Part shown: piece by piece, positions 28,007 to 36,170 of the stretch | Numbering within the stretch: the stretch's first letter is position 1 | Layout: each line of letters begins with the position of its first letter | Origin: Rhodocyclaceae bacterium | GTDB taxonomy: Bacteria > Pseudomonadota > Gammaproteobacteria > Burkholderiales > Rhodocyclaceae | DNA length: 64,000 bases | Direction of reading: 5' to 3' | Assembly (NCBI GenBank): GCA_030824115.1 | Contig: JAVBYI010000019.1 | Location: forward strand, 1-64,000 | Made by a program: the position numbers and the translations under genes | The notes under the pieces: model-generated | Database searches by the model: none | Seen by the model: only the letters and a program-made list of their open reading frames with translations | What the model was told of the DNA's origin: nothing

Positions 28007-29517
28007 CAGGCGCCTTCCTTGGTGCTTTCTTCTTCAGGATGCGCGCGCGCCTGGGCGGCGGCGATCTTTGCCGCATCCTCCGCAGCCAGCTTGGCCTTGG
28101 TTTCGGCTGCCTTGGCGGCCAGCTTGGCAGCCTTCTCGGCTTTTTCGCGCTCTTCGCGGAACTGGCGAAATTCGTGGCGTTCGCGGGCCATGTCGGCGGC
28201 CGCCTTTTCCTTCTCGCGGGCGCGGATTTCCGACTTGGCAAAGCGGTAGTAATCCACCAGCGGAATGCGTGACGGGCAGACGAAGGCGCAGCAACCGCAT
28301 TCGATACAGTCGAATAGGTGGTACTCCTGCGTCTTGCCGAAATTCTTTGATTTGGCGTACCAGTAAAGCTGGTGTGGTTGTAGCACCACCGGGCAGGCCC
28401 GCGTGCAGGCGCCACAGCGGATGCAGGGCATTTCGGGCGGCGGCGGCGGGAACAGCGCGGGACTCATGGCCAGCAGGCAGTTGGTGGCCTTGACGACGGG
28501 TACCGAGTGGTCGGAGAGGGCAAAGCCCATCATCGGGCCGCCCATCACGGTGCGGTCGGTGTCTGCCTTGGGCTGACCAAGTGGCAGCAGCGTCTCGATG
28601 GGGGTACCGATCAGCACCTCGAAGTTACCGGGCTGCGCGTAGTTGCCGGCGAGAGTGATGATGCGCGAGATCAGCGGTTCGCCCTGCAGCACGGCACGGG
28701 CGACGGCATAGGCCGTGCCGACGTTGAAGCATTGCACGCCAAAATCCGGGCCGAGCTTGCCATAGGGAATCTCGATGCCGGTCAGCACACGGATCAACTG
28801 TTTTTCGCCGCCGGCGGGGTAGAGCGTCGGTACGCTGACGACACGAACCTCGCAGCAACCTTGTTCGCCGACGCTGTCACGCAGTGCTGCGGCCGCTTCT
28901 GGCTTGTTGTCTTCGACACCGAACAGCATGCGCTTGGCGCCCATCAGGCGGGCAAGGATGATTGCTCCCGCCACGACCTCATGGGCACGTTCGCGCATCA
29001 GGCGATCATCGCAGGTGATCCACGGCTCGCATTCCGCGCCGTTGATGATCAGCGTGTCGATGCTGGTCTTGGTTTTGACATGGCTCGGGAAAGCCGCGCC
29101 CCCCAAGCCGACAATGCCGGCATCGCGGATACGGGTGCGGAGTTCTTCCAGCGAGGCATTGAAGGCGTCCAATGGGGTGCGTTCGCACCAGCGCTCTGCG
29201 CCATCGGGTTCGATGATGGCGCAGGGAGCGGCGAGGCCTGAAGGATGGGGCAGGGCGCGCGACTCGATGGCGATGACGGTGCCGGAGGTCGGTGCATGCA
29301 CGGCGGCACCGAAGGGGCCTTCCGCACGGCCGATCAACTGGCCCTTGAGGACTATGTCGCCGGCCGCGACCTGAATCGCCGCTGAGCCCGTGGCGCTCTG
29401 GCGGAACGGTACGACCAGTTGCTTGGGCAGCGGCGCGCGCACGATGGGACTGCCGGACGATGCCTGCTTGTGCGATGCGGGCTTGACGCCGCCGGGGAAA
29501 CGGAACAGTTCAAGCAT
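28006..29517 (-). CDS. rnfC: Electron transport complex subunit RnfC
   Basis: A 503-residue peripheral subunit that carries the NADH/FMN-type domain. It begins [16 protein letters not shown], typical of RnfC, with [12 protein letters not shown] and the [16 protein letters not shown] segment. Two [4Fe-4S] motifs follow: [12 protein letters not shown] and [12 protein letters not shown]. The last ~70 residues are an Ala/Lys/Glu-rich extension, likely helical, which varies between species. It overlaps rnfB by 8 nt. Confidence 0.96.
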   Translation of the reverse strand: MLELFRFPGGVKPASHKQASSGSPIVRAPLPKQLVVPFRQSATGSAAIQVAAGDIVLKGQLIGRAEGPFGAAVHAPTSGTVIAIESRALPHPSGLAAPCAIIEPDGAERWCERTPLDAFNASLEELRTRIRDAGIVGLGGAAFPSHVKTKTSIDTLIINGAECEPWITCDDRLMRERAHEVVAGAIILARLMGAKRMLFGVEDNKPEAAAALRDSVGEQGCCEVRVVSVPTLYPAGGEKQLIRVLTGIEIPYGKLGPDFGVQCFNVGTAYAVARAVLQGEPLISRIITLAGNYAQPGNFEVLIGTPIETLLPLGQPKADTDRTVMGGPMMGFALSDHSVPVVKATNCLLAMSPALFPPPPPEMPCIRCGACTRACPVVLQPHQLYWYAKSKNFGKTQEYHLFDCIECGCCAFVCPSRIPLVDYYRFAKSEIRAREKEKAAADMARERHEFRQFREEREKAEKAAKLAAKAAETKAKLAAEDAAKIAAAQARAHPEEESTKEGA

Positions 29518-30064
29518 GCTGGGCCTTGATCTCGATGACCGGGTATTTCCACTTCCAGGTGTCGATGGTTTCCGGCAGCGGATTCATGCTGATGCAGTTC
29601 ACCGGGCACGGCGGCAGACAGAGTTCGCAGCCGGTGCACTGTGCCGCCACGATGGTGTGCATCTGCTTGGCCGCGCCGACGATGGCATCGACCGGACAGG
29701 CCTGGATGCACAAGGTACAGCCGATGCAGGTCTGCTCGTCGATGAAGGCGACGCTCTTGGGTTTTTCGATGCCGTGTTCGCCGGAGAGTGGCTTGTATTC
29801 GCGCCCGAGCAGGTCGGCCAGTTTGTGAACGCCTTCTTCGCCACCGGGCGGGCAGCAGTTGATTTCTGCTTCGCCCTTGGCGATGGCTTCGGCGTAAGGT
29901 TTGCAGCCGGGATAGCCGCATTGGCCGCACTGCGTTTGCGGCAGGATGGCGTCGATCTTCTCGACCAGCGGATCGCCCTCGACCTTGAATTTGACGGCCG
30001 CAAAACCAAGTGCAGCGCCCAGCAGCACAGCACCTAATGCCATGACGAGGATTGCGGTCAGCAT
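29510..30064 (-). CDS. rnfB: Electron transport complex subunit RnfB
   Basis: A 184-residue iron-sulfur subunit with one N-terminal membrane helix ([20 protein letters not shown]). Then come the four-cysteine RnfB domain ([16 protein letters not shown] ... CCPPGG) and two [4Fe-4S] ferredoxin motifs, [12 protein letters not shown] and [12 protein letters not shown]. It passes electrons between ferredoxin and the membrane core. It is immediately adjacent to rnfA. Confidence 0.96.
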   Translation of the reverse strand: MLTAILVMALGAVLLGAALGFAAVKFKVEGDPLVEKIDAILPQTQCGQCGYPGCKPYAEAIAKGEAEINCCPPGGEEGVHKLADLLGREYKPLSGEHGIEKPKSVAFIDEQTCIGCTLCIQACPVDAIVGAAKQMHTIVAAQCTGCELCLPPCPVNCISMNPLPETIDTWKWKYPVIEIKAQHA

Positions 30065-30649
30065 TTACTTGTACTTATCCAGGCCGGCGAAGCCCATGAA
30101 AGCAAGACTCATCAAACCCGCTGTCACCATGGCGATGGCGGTGCCGCGAAAATGGATGGGAATATCGGCGCCCTCAAGGCGCTCGCGAATGCCGGCGAAC
30201 AAAATCAGCGCGAGGGTAAAGCCGATGGCCGAACCGAGGCCGAACATCATCGATTCGACCAGGTTGTGGCGCATGCCGATGTTGAGCAGGGGAACGCCCA
30301 GCACGGCACAGTTGGTGGTGATCAGCGGCAGGTAAATGCCCAGCACCTGATGCAGCAAGGGGCTGGTCTTCTGGATGATCAGTTCGGTGAGCTGGACGAT
30401 CGATGCGATGGTGACAATGAAGGCCAGCGTGCGCAGGTAGAGCAGGTCGTTGGGTGCCAGCAGCCAGCTATCGATGACGTAGCTGGTGGCGCTGGCCAGT
30501 GTCAGGACGAAGGTGGTGGCGGCGCCCATGCCAATGGCGGTCTCGAGTTTTTTCGAGACGCCCATGTAGGGGCACAGGCCGAGCATGCGGACGAGGACGA
30601 CGTTATTGACAAGAACGGCGCCGAGAATGATGAAGAGGTAGCTGGTCAT
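30065..30649 (-). CDS. rnfA: Electron transport complex subunit RnfA
   Basis: A 194-residue membrane subunit with six hydrophobic segments. It shows the signatures [19 protein letters not shown] near the N-terminus and [12 protein letters not shown] in the middle, each with a cysteine that binds the intramembrane iron-sulfur centre in the RnfA/E pair. It is the first gene of the rnfABCDGE-nth-DUF1841-FecR operon. The 180 bp upstream contain a dispersed repeat copy but no promoter I can defend. Confidence 0.96.
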   Translation of the reverse strand: MTSYLFIILGAVLVNNVVLVRMLGLCPYMGVSKKLETAIGMGAATTFVLTLASATSYVIDSWLLAPNDLLYLRTLAFIVTIASIVQLTELIIQKTSPLLHQVLGIYLPLITTNCAVLGVPLLNIGMRHNLVESMMFGLGSAIGFTLALILFAGIRERLEGADIPIHFRGTAIAMVTAGLMSLAFMGFAGLDKYK

Positions 30650-30732
30650 AATCGCAAAAAACCGGGCAGCCCCGGCGGATGCGAATTATCGCGCTTTCGT
30701 GGCAGCGCAACAACCCTGTTAGCTGCGCGGGT

Positions 30733-30756
30733 GCCGTCCTGCCAGCGCCGACTTTT
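30733..30756 (+). repeat. Dispersed 24-bp repeat, copy 5 (left flank of BrnTA/HEPN island)
   Basis: Intergenic copy between rnfA and brnA. It is identical over 25 bp to the copy at 32388-32411 on the other side of the island. Confidence 0.92.
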
Positions 30757-30831
30757 CGACTACCAACGGATTGTCATGGAATGGCGGGAAATTGCCTGAT
30801 GTCGTAGTTGGCCGCAGGGTTCGGCCACATT

Positions 30832-31131
30832 TCACGCGCTCCGGGAATGGCGCGATACGTACTGACGAAGCACCCCATCCATGCGCGATTGCCAACCTTC
30901 ACCGGTTGACTTGAAGTAGGCAACGACCTCAGGGCTGTAGCGCACCGATACCAGCAGCTTCTTGTTTTCGGACTTTGGACGACCACGCAGGGCGCGGATT
31001 GGTACCATCGCCTTCAGTTGCTTTGGTGTGAGTGGCTGCGCGTCAGGATCACTTTTAGCTGCTGCAGTAATGGCCTTGTCCTCTTCCACAGTCGGTATGC
31101 GGATAGTTGGACGCTTAGAGATTTTCGACAT
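30832..31131 (-). CDS. brnA: Antitoxin BrnA family
   Basis: A 99-residue protein. The basic middle (RALRGRPKSENKKLLVSVRYSPEVVAYFKSTGEGWQSRMDGVLRQYV) is the ribbon-helix-helix DNA-binding domain of BrnA, which neutralises BrnT and represses the operon. The N-terminal half (EEDKAITAAAKSDPDAQPLT) is the usual acidic linker that contacts the toxin. It overlaps the end of brnT by 17 bp, giving the toxin-first order typical of this system. Confidence 0.88.
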   Translation of the reverse strand: MSKISKRPTIRIPTVEEDKAITAAAKSDPDAQPLTPKQLKAMVPIRALRGRPKSENKKLLVSVRYSPEVVAYFKSTGEGWQSRMDGVLRQYVSRHSRSA

Positions 31132-31384
31132 AGTGCTTCACCTCGCGACGATTGGCGCGGCGCAGGCTGATGACCCTGCGCACGTCGCCCCGGTCTACAA
31201 ATGCCACGCAGTACAGAATTTCGGTTTGTGGGGCTAGCGCAATCATGCGCAACTCGCCGTACTCAAACCGTTCATCAACCCACACCAGCGCGGCTTCCCA
31301 GTCGAGACCGCCTGCCATAGACAGAGACACACCGTGCTTCGCTTGGTTTGCCATGTCTTTGACTGGATCGAACTCGATTCTCAC
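31115..31384 (-). CDS. brnT: Toxin BrnT family
   Basis: An 89-residue RelE-fold ribonuclease toxin that blocks translation by cutting RNA. It shows the BrnT pattern FDPVKDMANQAKHGVSLSMA at the N-terminus (the KH pair is conserved), the strand YGELRMIALAP and the C-terminal VISLRRANRREVKHY. Start is GTG 31384. It is co-transcribed with brnA. The TGTAGCTACA palindrome just upstream is a likely BrnA operator. The module sits in an accessory island between two repeat copies. Confidence 0.88.
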   Translation of the reverse strand: MRIEFDPVKDMANQAKHGVSLSMAGGLDWEAALVWVDERFEYGELRMIALAPQTEILYCVAFVDRGDVRRVISLRRANRREVKHYVENL

Positions 31385-31389
31385 GCTTT

Positions 31390-31405
31390 TAATGTAGCTA
31401 CACTA
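31390..31405 (-). promoter_or_regulatory. Palindrome upstream of brnT, probable BrnA operator
   Basis: The perfect 10-bp palindrome TGTAGCTACA (31393-31402) sits within a longer imperfect one, 9-18 nt upstream of the brnT GTG. Its position in the leader of an autoregulated RHH toxin-antitoxin operon is the main support. Confidence 0.5.
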
Positions 31406-31459
31406 AATGAGATTGTCAAACGAACCGCGCAGTGATTTTCTACGGAGCTGAACGTAGTG

Positions 31460-32185
31460 TTAGCCATTGAATACTTGCAAAGGATCATGAATGGGGAGGC
31501 CATGCTTAGATACCAAGCGCCCAAGTTCCTCAACGAAGGAAATTCCAACATCGAAATACCCCTCGACTTCTTCGTCGGTCAATGACGGCTTGATATTGTC
31601 ATGGATGATTTCATTCCGGGCACCTACGAGCGCCAAATATTGTTCGCGTACATTGGCCGCTATTGGTTTCCCAAATAGTCTTTCGATACGACGAAGCACC
31701 GTTTGCTTATTGCGCCCTTGAGTGGCAAACGCTACAGCTCGCTCAACAACTGATATACGTAACGTATCTAGATTTGTAGCCGTCATTAGGTCATCCAGCG
31801 ATGTGACGGGCCGAAACTCTTGTCCTTGTGACTCTTTCTCTAATCCCCTTATGGTCTCGGGACGGAAAGAAAACAGGACTTGAAATGCCTCAGCGGAGGC
31901 GGCCTCTGTAATCGAAACTATGACTACAATAAGCTGGCGCCGGTACGCAGAAATGGCAGTTTCGATGGATTCGGAAATTGGCACAACCCACCGTTCAATC
32001 TCGCCGTCATCAACTTTTCTCAGCCCTTCCTCAGAAGCGCGCCATGGACGCCCTTTGTCCGCAAGGTGACTACGTAACGCGGCCTCGTCAGAGCAATATG
32101 CGCGAAGCTGTCTATAGCAACCGACTGCTTCGATAAGTTCGTAGTGCCATCTTCCGTGGTCAAAAATAATGTCGTCGAAGCGCAT
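31460..32185 (-). CDS. HEPN-motif protein of unknown role
   Basis: A 241-residue protein. I start at ATG 32185 (MRFDDIIFDHGRW); an in-frame start at 32221 exists but would run through the GGCTAAC/inverted-repeat region. The C-terminal ~100 residues are helical and contain ARNEIIHDN, the RxxxxH motif of HEPN ribonucleases (Arg near 190, His near 195). The helix FVEELGRLVSKHG follows. The domain resembles RiboL-PSP-type HEPN proteins found beside toxins and phage-defence genes. A hydrophobic helix (LIVVIVSITEAASAEAFQ) lies in the middle. The stop codon is inside GGCTAAC, and the start lies 9 nt after the inverted heptamer GTTAGCC, a cassette-like arrangement. Function is not established. Confidence 0.65.
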   Translation of the reverse strand: MRFDDIIFDHGRWHYELIEAVGCYRQLRAYCSDEAALRSHLADKGRPWRASEEGLRKVDDGEIERWVVPISESIETAISAYRRQLIVVIVSITEAASAEAFQVLFSFRPETIRGLEKESQGQEFRPVTSLDDLMTATNLDTLRISVVERAVAFATQGRNKQTVLRRIERLFGKPIAANVREQYLALVGARNEIIHDNIKPSLTDEEVEGYFDVGISFVEELGRLVSKHGLPIHDPLQVFNG

Positions 32186-32194
32186 GGCTGAAAC

Positions 32195-32277
32195 GGCTAA
32201 CAAATAGCGTTTATCCGCCACTGAAGGCGAACGAGGAGAGCACAGGCGGACATAGCGGTGGATAAACCTCGTTGGAC
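32195..32277 (-). other. attC-like imperfect hairpin upstream of the HEPN gene
   Basis: On the minus strand the element begins GTCCAAC (matches RYYYAAC), contains the inverted repeat GTTTATCC / GGATAAAC (8 bp, extended imperfectly inward) and ends GTTAGCC. The total length is 83 bp and the HEPN ATG lies 9 nt beyond. Length and layout resemble an integron attC site. The last heptamer deviates at one position from GTTRRRY, and the spacers are uneven (3 and 7 nt), so this is tentative. Confidence 0.35.
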
Positions 32278-32387
32278 TGAACCGGCGCGAGTGCGGCGGT
32301 TAAAGGGATTGTAAGCCGGGCGAAGTGGAATCCAAACATATGGCATATTGCATGACATTCTGGATTGGCTGACAACGTCCCTTGAAT

Positions 32388-32411
32388 GCCGTCCTGCCAG
32401 CGCCGACTTTT
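32388..32411 (+). repeat. Dispersed 24-bp repeat, copy 6 (right flank of BrnTA/HEPN island)
   Basis: Intergenic copy a few bases beyond the ppk stop. It has the same variant (CCTGCC, CTTTT) and the same orientation as the copy at 30733-30756. Confidence 0.92.
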
Positions 32412-32416
32412 GCTTG

Positions 32417-34495
32417 TCAGGCCTCGCCCAGTTCACCCAGCAGAAGATCCTGCGCGCAGGTGCGCACGCGACGCGAGGGTTTCATGCGGTATTGACCCTC
32501 GCCATCCATATCCCAGGCCTGACAGTTGTCGACCAGGTAGGTCTTTAGCCCTTCCTTGATGACACGGCGCTTGAGCTTGGGTTCGAGGACCGGGAAGGCG
32601 ACTTCGATGCGGCGGAAGAAGTTGCGCTCCATCCAGTCGGCGCTGGCGAGGTAGAGCTTTTCTTCGCCATCAGCATGGAAGTAATAGATGCGGTGATGTT
32701 CCAGGAAGCGGCCGATGACCGAGCGCACGCGGATGTTTTCCGACAGGCCCGGCACGCCGGGACGAAGGCAGCAGACGCCACGCACGATCAGGTCGACATG
32801 CACGCCGGCCTGACTGGCTGCGTAGAGCGCTTCAATGATCTCGGGTTCGAGCAGCGAATTCATCTTGGCGATGATATGTCCCTTGCGGCCGGCCTTGGCG
32901 ATTTCGGTTTCGGCACGGATGGCGTCGACCATGTTGGCATGCAGGGTGAAGGGCGCCTGCCAGAGATGGGCCAGCTTGGTGGCCTTGCCCAGTCCGGTGA
33001 GTTGCTTGAAGACTTCATGGACGTCGTCGGCGATCTCGTCGTTGCACGTCAGCAGGCCGAAGTCGGTATAGAAGCGGGTGGTGCGCGGGTGATAGTTGCC
33101 GGTGCCCAGATGGACGTAGCGGCGGTAGCCGTGCTCTTCCTTGCGCAGGACGAACATCAGCTTGGCATGGGTCTTGTAGCCGAACACGCCATAGACGACA
33201 TGGGCGCCGACTTCTTCCAGACGGGCGGCGATCGACAGGTTGGCCTCTTCGTCGAAGCGCGCCATCAGTTCGACCACGACCGTGACTTCCTTGCCTTTTT
33301 GCGCGGCACGCAGCAGATGTTCCATCAGCACGGAATCGGTGCCGGTGCGATAGACGGTCATCTTGATTGCCACGACCTGCGGATCGTCCGCCGCCTGCTT
33401 GAGGAATTCAATGACCGGCGTGAAGGACTGGTAGGGGTGGTGCAGCAGGATGTCGCCCTTCTTGATGCTGTCGAACATGTCGTAGCGGCCGGAAAGTTGC
33501 TTCGGCAGGCCGGGCTGGAACAGCGGGAACTTGAGGTCGGGGCGCTCGACGCGGTCGGGCACCGACATCAGGCGCACGAGGTTGACGATGCCGGGGACGC
33601 GATACAGGTCGGCATGGGTGAGACCGAATTGCTGGAGCAGGAAGTCGGACATGACCTCCGAGCAATTGTCAGCCACCTCGAGGCGCACACCGTCGCCGAA
33701 ATGGCGTTGCGGCAGTTCGCCCTGCAGGGCGGTGCGCAGGTTTTTGACTTCTTCGTCATCGACGAACAGGTCGGAGTTGCGCGTGACGCGGAACTGGTAG
33801 CAGCCCAGCACCGTCATGCCGGTGAAGAGTTCATTGACGTGCTTGTGCAGCATCGACGAGAGGAAGACGAAGCCGTAGTCGACATCGGTCAGTTCGCGGG
33901 GCAACTGGATAACGCGCGGCAGGGCGCGTGGCGCCTGGACGATGGCGGCACCTGAACTGCGGCCGAAGGCGTCTTTGCCTTCCAGTTCCACGGCGAAGTT
34001 CAGGCTCTTGTTGAGCACACGCGGGAAGGGATGGGCCGGGTCGAGCCCGATGGGGGTGAGCACCGGCATGACTTCGCGCCGGAAGTAGCTGTGAATCCAG
34101 GCCTGTTGTTCTTCGGTCCACTCCGAACGCTTGTAGAAGCAGATGCCTTCCTTGCGCATGGCGGGGAGGATGACCTGGTTGAGCAGGGCATATTGCTCGG
34201 TAATCAGTTCGTGCGCTTCCTGGGTGACGCGACGGAACACCTCATGCGGGCTGCGATGGTCTGCGCCGGTGGCATTGCTGCGCAGCTTGATCTGTTCCTT
34301 GATGCCGGCGACGCGGATTTCAAAGAACTCGTCGAGGTTGGAGGAGACGATGCAGAGGAAGCGCAGTCGTTCGAGCAGTGGCACGCGCTCATCGGCGGCC
34401 TGGGCGAGCACGCGGCGGTTGAACGCCAGCAACGACAGTTCGCGATTGAGGAAGTGGTCGGGCGGGAAATCGTGCAATGCGAACATGGTCGTCAT
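32417..34495 (-). CDS. ppk: Polyphosphate kinase 1
   Basis: A 692-residue enzyme that makes polyphosphate from ATP, reversibly, at the membrane. The N-terminal domain starts FLNRELSLLAFNRRVLAQA and SNLDEFFEIRVAGIKEQ. The catalytic core has the phosphorylated His near residue 443 in YKTHAKLMFVLRKE, followed by YVHLGTGNYHPRTTRFYTDFGL and the C-terminal HHRIYYFHADGEEKLYLASADWMERN. The start is 34495 (MTTMFAL) or the ATG 9 nt further in. It is divergent from ppx with 174 bp between the preferred starts; a weak Pho-box-like site lies there. Polyphosphate cycling is typical of Rhodocyclales. Confidence 0.97.
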   Translation of the reverse strand: MTTMFALHDFPPDHFLNRELSLLAFNRRVLAQAADERVPLLERLRFLCIVSSNLDEFFEIRVAGIKEQIKLRSNATGADHRSPHEVFRRVTQEAHELITEQYALLNQVILPAMRKEGICFYKRSEWTEEQQAWIHSYFRREVMPVLTPIGLDPAHPFPRVLNKSLNFAVELEGKDAFGRSSGAAIVQAPRALPRVIQLPRELTDVDYGFVFLSSMLHKHVNELFTGMTVLGCYQFRVTRNSDLFVDDEEVKNLRTALQGELPQRHFGDGVRLEVADNCSEVMSDFLLQQFGLTHADLYRVPGIVNLVRLMSVPDRVERPDLKFPLFQPGLPKQLSGRYDMFDSIKKGDILLHHPYQSFTPVIEFLKQAADDPQVVAIKMTVYRTGTDSVLMEHLLRAAQKGKEVTVVVELMARFDEEANLSIAARLEEVGAHVVYGVFGYKTHAKLMFVLRKEEHGYRRYVHLGTGNYHPRTTRFYTDFGLLTCNDEIADDVHEVFKQLTGLGKATKLAHLWQAPFTLHANMVDAIRAETEIAKAGRKGHIIAKMNSLLEPEIIEALYAASQAGVHVDLIVRGVCCLRPGVPGLSENIRVRSVIGRFLEHHRIYYFHADGEEKLYLASADWMERNFFRRIEVAFPVLEPKLKRRVIKEGLKTYLVDNCQAWDMDGEGQYRMKPSRRVRTCAQDLLLGELGEA

Positions 34496-34533
34496 GGTCG
34501 TTGTCCAGAAGGTCTCAATGATGTTGCATTCCT

Positions 34534-34551
34534 ATTGCGAGAGTATGACAC
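34534..34551 (-). promoter_or_regulatory. Weak Pho-box-like site upstream of ppk
   Basis: GTGTCAT-N4-TCGCAAT on the minus strand, 39-56 nt upstream of the ppk ATG. The first half matches CTGTCAT at 6 of 7 positions; the second half is poor. Confidence 0.25.
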
Positions 34552-34669
34552 GACGATGAGGGCGTGAAACCTGTCCGAAAAGCCATTTTGCGCTGTTGTT
34601 CCGCCTGTCTGGAAGTCCTTCGGCTAGAATTTGCCGTCTGCAAACACCCCTGCGTCGCTTGCCCTCTCC

Positions 34670-36163
34670 GTGATCCACGAACACGTCGCTGCCGTCGATA
34701 TGGGTTCCAACAGCTTCCGCCTGCAGGTGGGGCGCATCGTTGGCAACCAGATCTATCCGCTCGATGGCCTCAAGGAGACAGTGCGTCTGGCGGCCGGTTT
34801 GACCCCCGAAAAGTTGCTCGATGCCGCATCGCAGCAGCGCGCGCTTGAGGCCTTGTCGCGCTTTGGCGAGCGCTTGCGCGGTTTTGAGCCCGACGCGGTG
34901 CGGGCGGTAGCGACCAATACCCTGCGCGTCGCCAAGAACGGGCCGCAATTTCTGCAGCAAGCCGAGGCGGCGCTGGGCTTTCCGATCGAGATCATTGCCG
35001 GGCGCGAAGAAGCGCGCCTGATCTATCTCGGCGTGGCGCATACCCTGCCGAATCCGCGAATTCGCCATCTGGTGGTGGATATCGGCGGCGGTTCCACCGA
35101 ATTCATCATCGGCCAGAACATCCAGCCGCTGCAACTGGAATCGCTCTACATGGGCTGTGTCAGCTATAGCCTGCGCTTTTTCCCGCAGGGGCGCATCGAC
35201 AAGCGCTCAATGAAAGAGGCCGAACTGGCGGCTCGGCGCGAGTTGCAGACCATTGTTCAACCCTATCGCGATACCGGCTGGGAGGAAGCCGTGGGGTCCT
35301 CGGGCACCGCCAAGGCGATTCGCGACATCCTGCAGTTGAATGGTCTCACCGATGGCGATATCACACGCGATGCACTGGATCGTCTGCGCGGTCGGCTGAT
35401 TCAGTCGGGTTCGGCGCAGGCAACGGGCTGGCAGGGAATGCGCGCCGACCGCCAGCCGGTGATTCCCGGCGGCGTGGCGATCATGTCGGCGGTGTTCAAG
35501 GAATTTGGTCTCGAACGCATGACCTTTTCGGAGGGCGCGCTGCGTTTGGGGGTGCTCTACGACCTGATGGGGCGTTACCACCACGAGGATTTGCGCGAGG
35601 CGACGGTCACGCGTTTTATGCAGCGCTACGAGGTGGATCGCCAACAGGCGTCGCGCGTGGCCTTGACCGTTTTGGAGATCTACCAGCAGCTGCGCCCGCA
35701 GGACGATTTGGCAGAAACACCGGCGGCACAATTCCTCGTCTGGGCGGCGCGCATGCACGAGATCGGCATTTCGGTGGCGCACTCGAGTTTCCACAAACAC
35801 AGCGCCTACATCCTGGCGAATGCCGATATGCCGGGCTTTTCCAAGCGCGACCAGGCGCTGCTGTCACGTCTGGTGCTGGCACATCGCGGCAAGCTTGAAC
35901 GGGTGCAGACCACGCTGCGTGAATCGCCCGAATGGTTGCTGATCTTCTGCTTGCGTCTGGCCGCCTTGCTGCATCGTGCGCGCGACAACGCGTCCTTGCC
36001 GGAGATCAATGTCAGCCTGACCACCAAGGGATTCCAGTTGCAGATTGAGCGCAACTGGCTGGCGAATGCGCCCCTGACGACGGCCGTGCTGGAAGAGGAG
36101 ACCTTGCAGTGGGCGAATGTGGGGATCGAGTTCAAGCTGCGCGCCAGTCGTTTGAACGGATGA
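34670..36163 (+). CDS. ppx: Exopolyphosphatase (Ppx/GppA family)
   Basis: A ~497-residue phosphatase that removes phosphate from polyphosphate ends or converts pppGpp. The ASKHA-fold motifs are present: AAVDMGSNSFRLQVGRI (phosphate loop 1) near the N-terminus and VVDIGGGSTEFIIG (loop 2), with the catalytic Glu in NTLRVAKNG..REEARLIYLG. A C-terminal HD-like helical domain follows (AARMHEIGISVAHSSFHKHSAYIL). I prefer GTG 34670 (VIHEHVAAVDMGSN) because family members begin a few residues before AAVD; TTG 34631 is the furthest in-frame start. It is divergent from ppk and 7 nt before the lipid-transport operon. Confidence 0.92.
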   Translation: MIHEHVAAVDMGSNSFRLQVGRIVGNQIYPLDGLKETVRLAAGLTPEKLLDAASQQRALEALSRFGERLRGFEPDAVRAVATNTLRVAKNGPQFLQQAEAALGFPIEIIAGREEARLIYLGVAHTLPNPRIRHLVVDIGGGSTEFIIGQNIQPLQLESLYMGCVSYSLRFFPQGRIDKRSMKEAELAARRELQTIVQPYRDTGWEEAVGSSGTAKAIRDILQLNGLTDGDITRDALDRLRGRLIQSGSAQATGWQGMRADRQPVIPGGVAIMSAVFKEFGLERMTFSEGALRLGVLYDLMGRYHHEDLREATVTRFMQRYEVDRQQASRVALTVLEIYQQLRPQDDLAETPAAQFLVWAARMHEIGISVAHSSFHKHSAYILANADMPGFSKRDQALLSRLVLAHRGKLERVQTTLRESPEWLLIFCLRLAALLHRARDNASLPEINVSLTTKGFQLQIERNWLANAPLTTAVLEEETLQWANVGIEFKLRASRLNG

Positions 36164-36170
36164 ATGGGGC

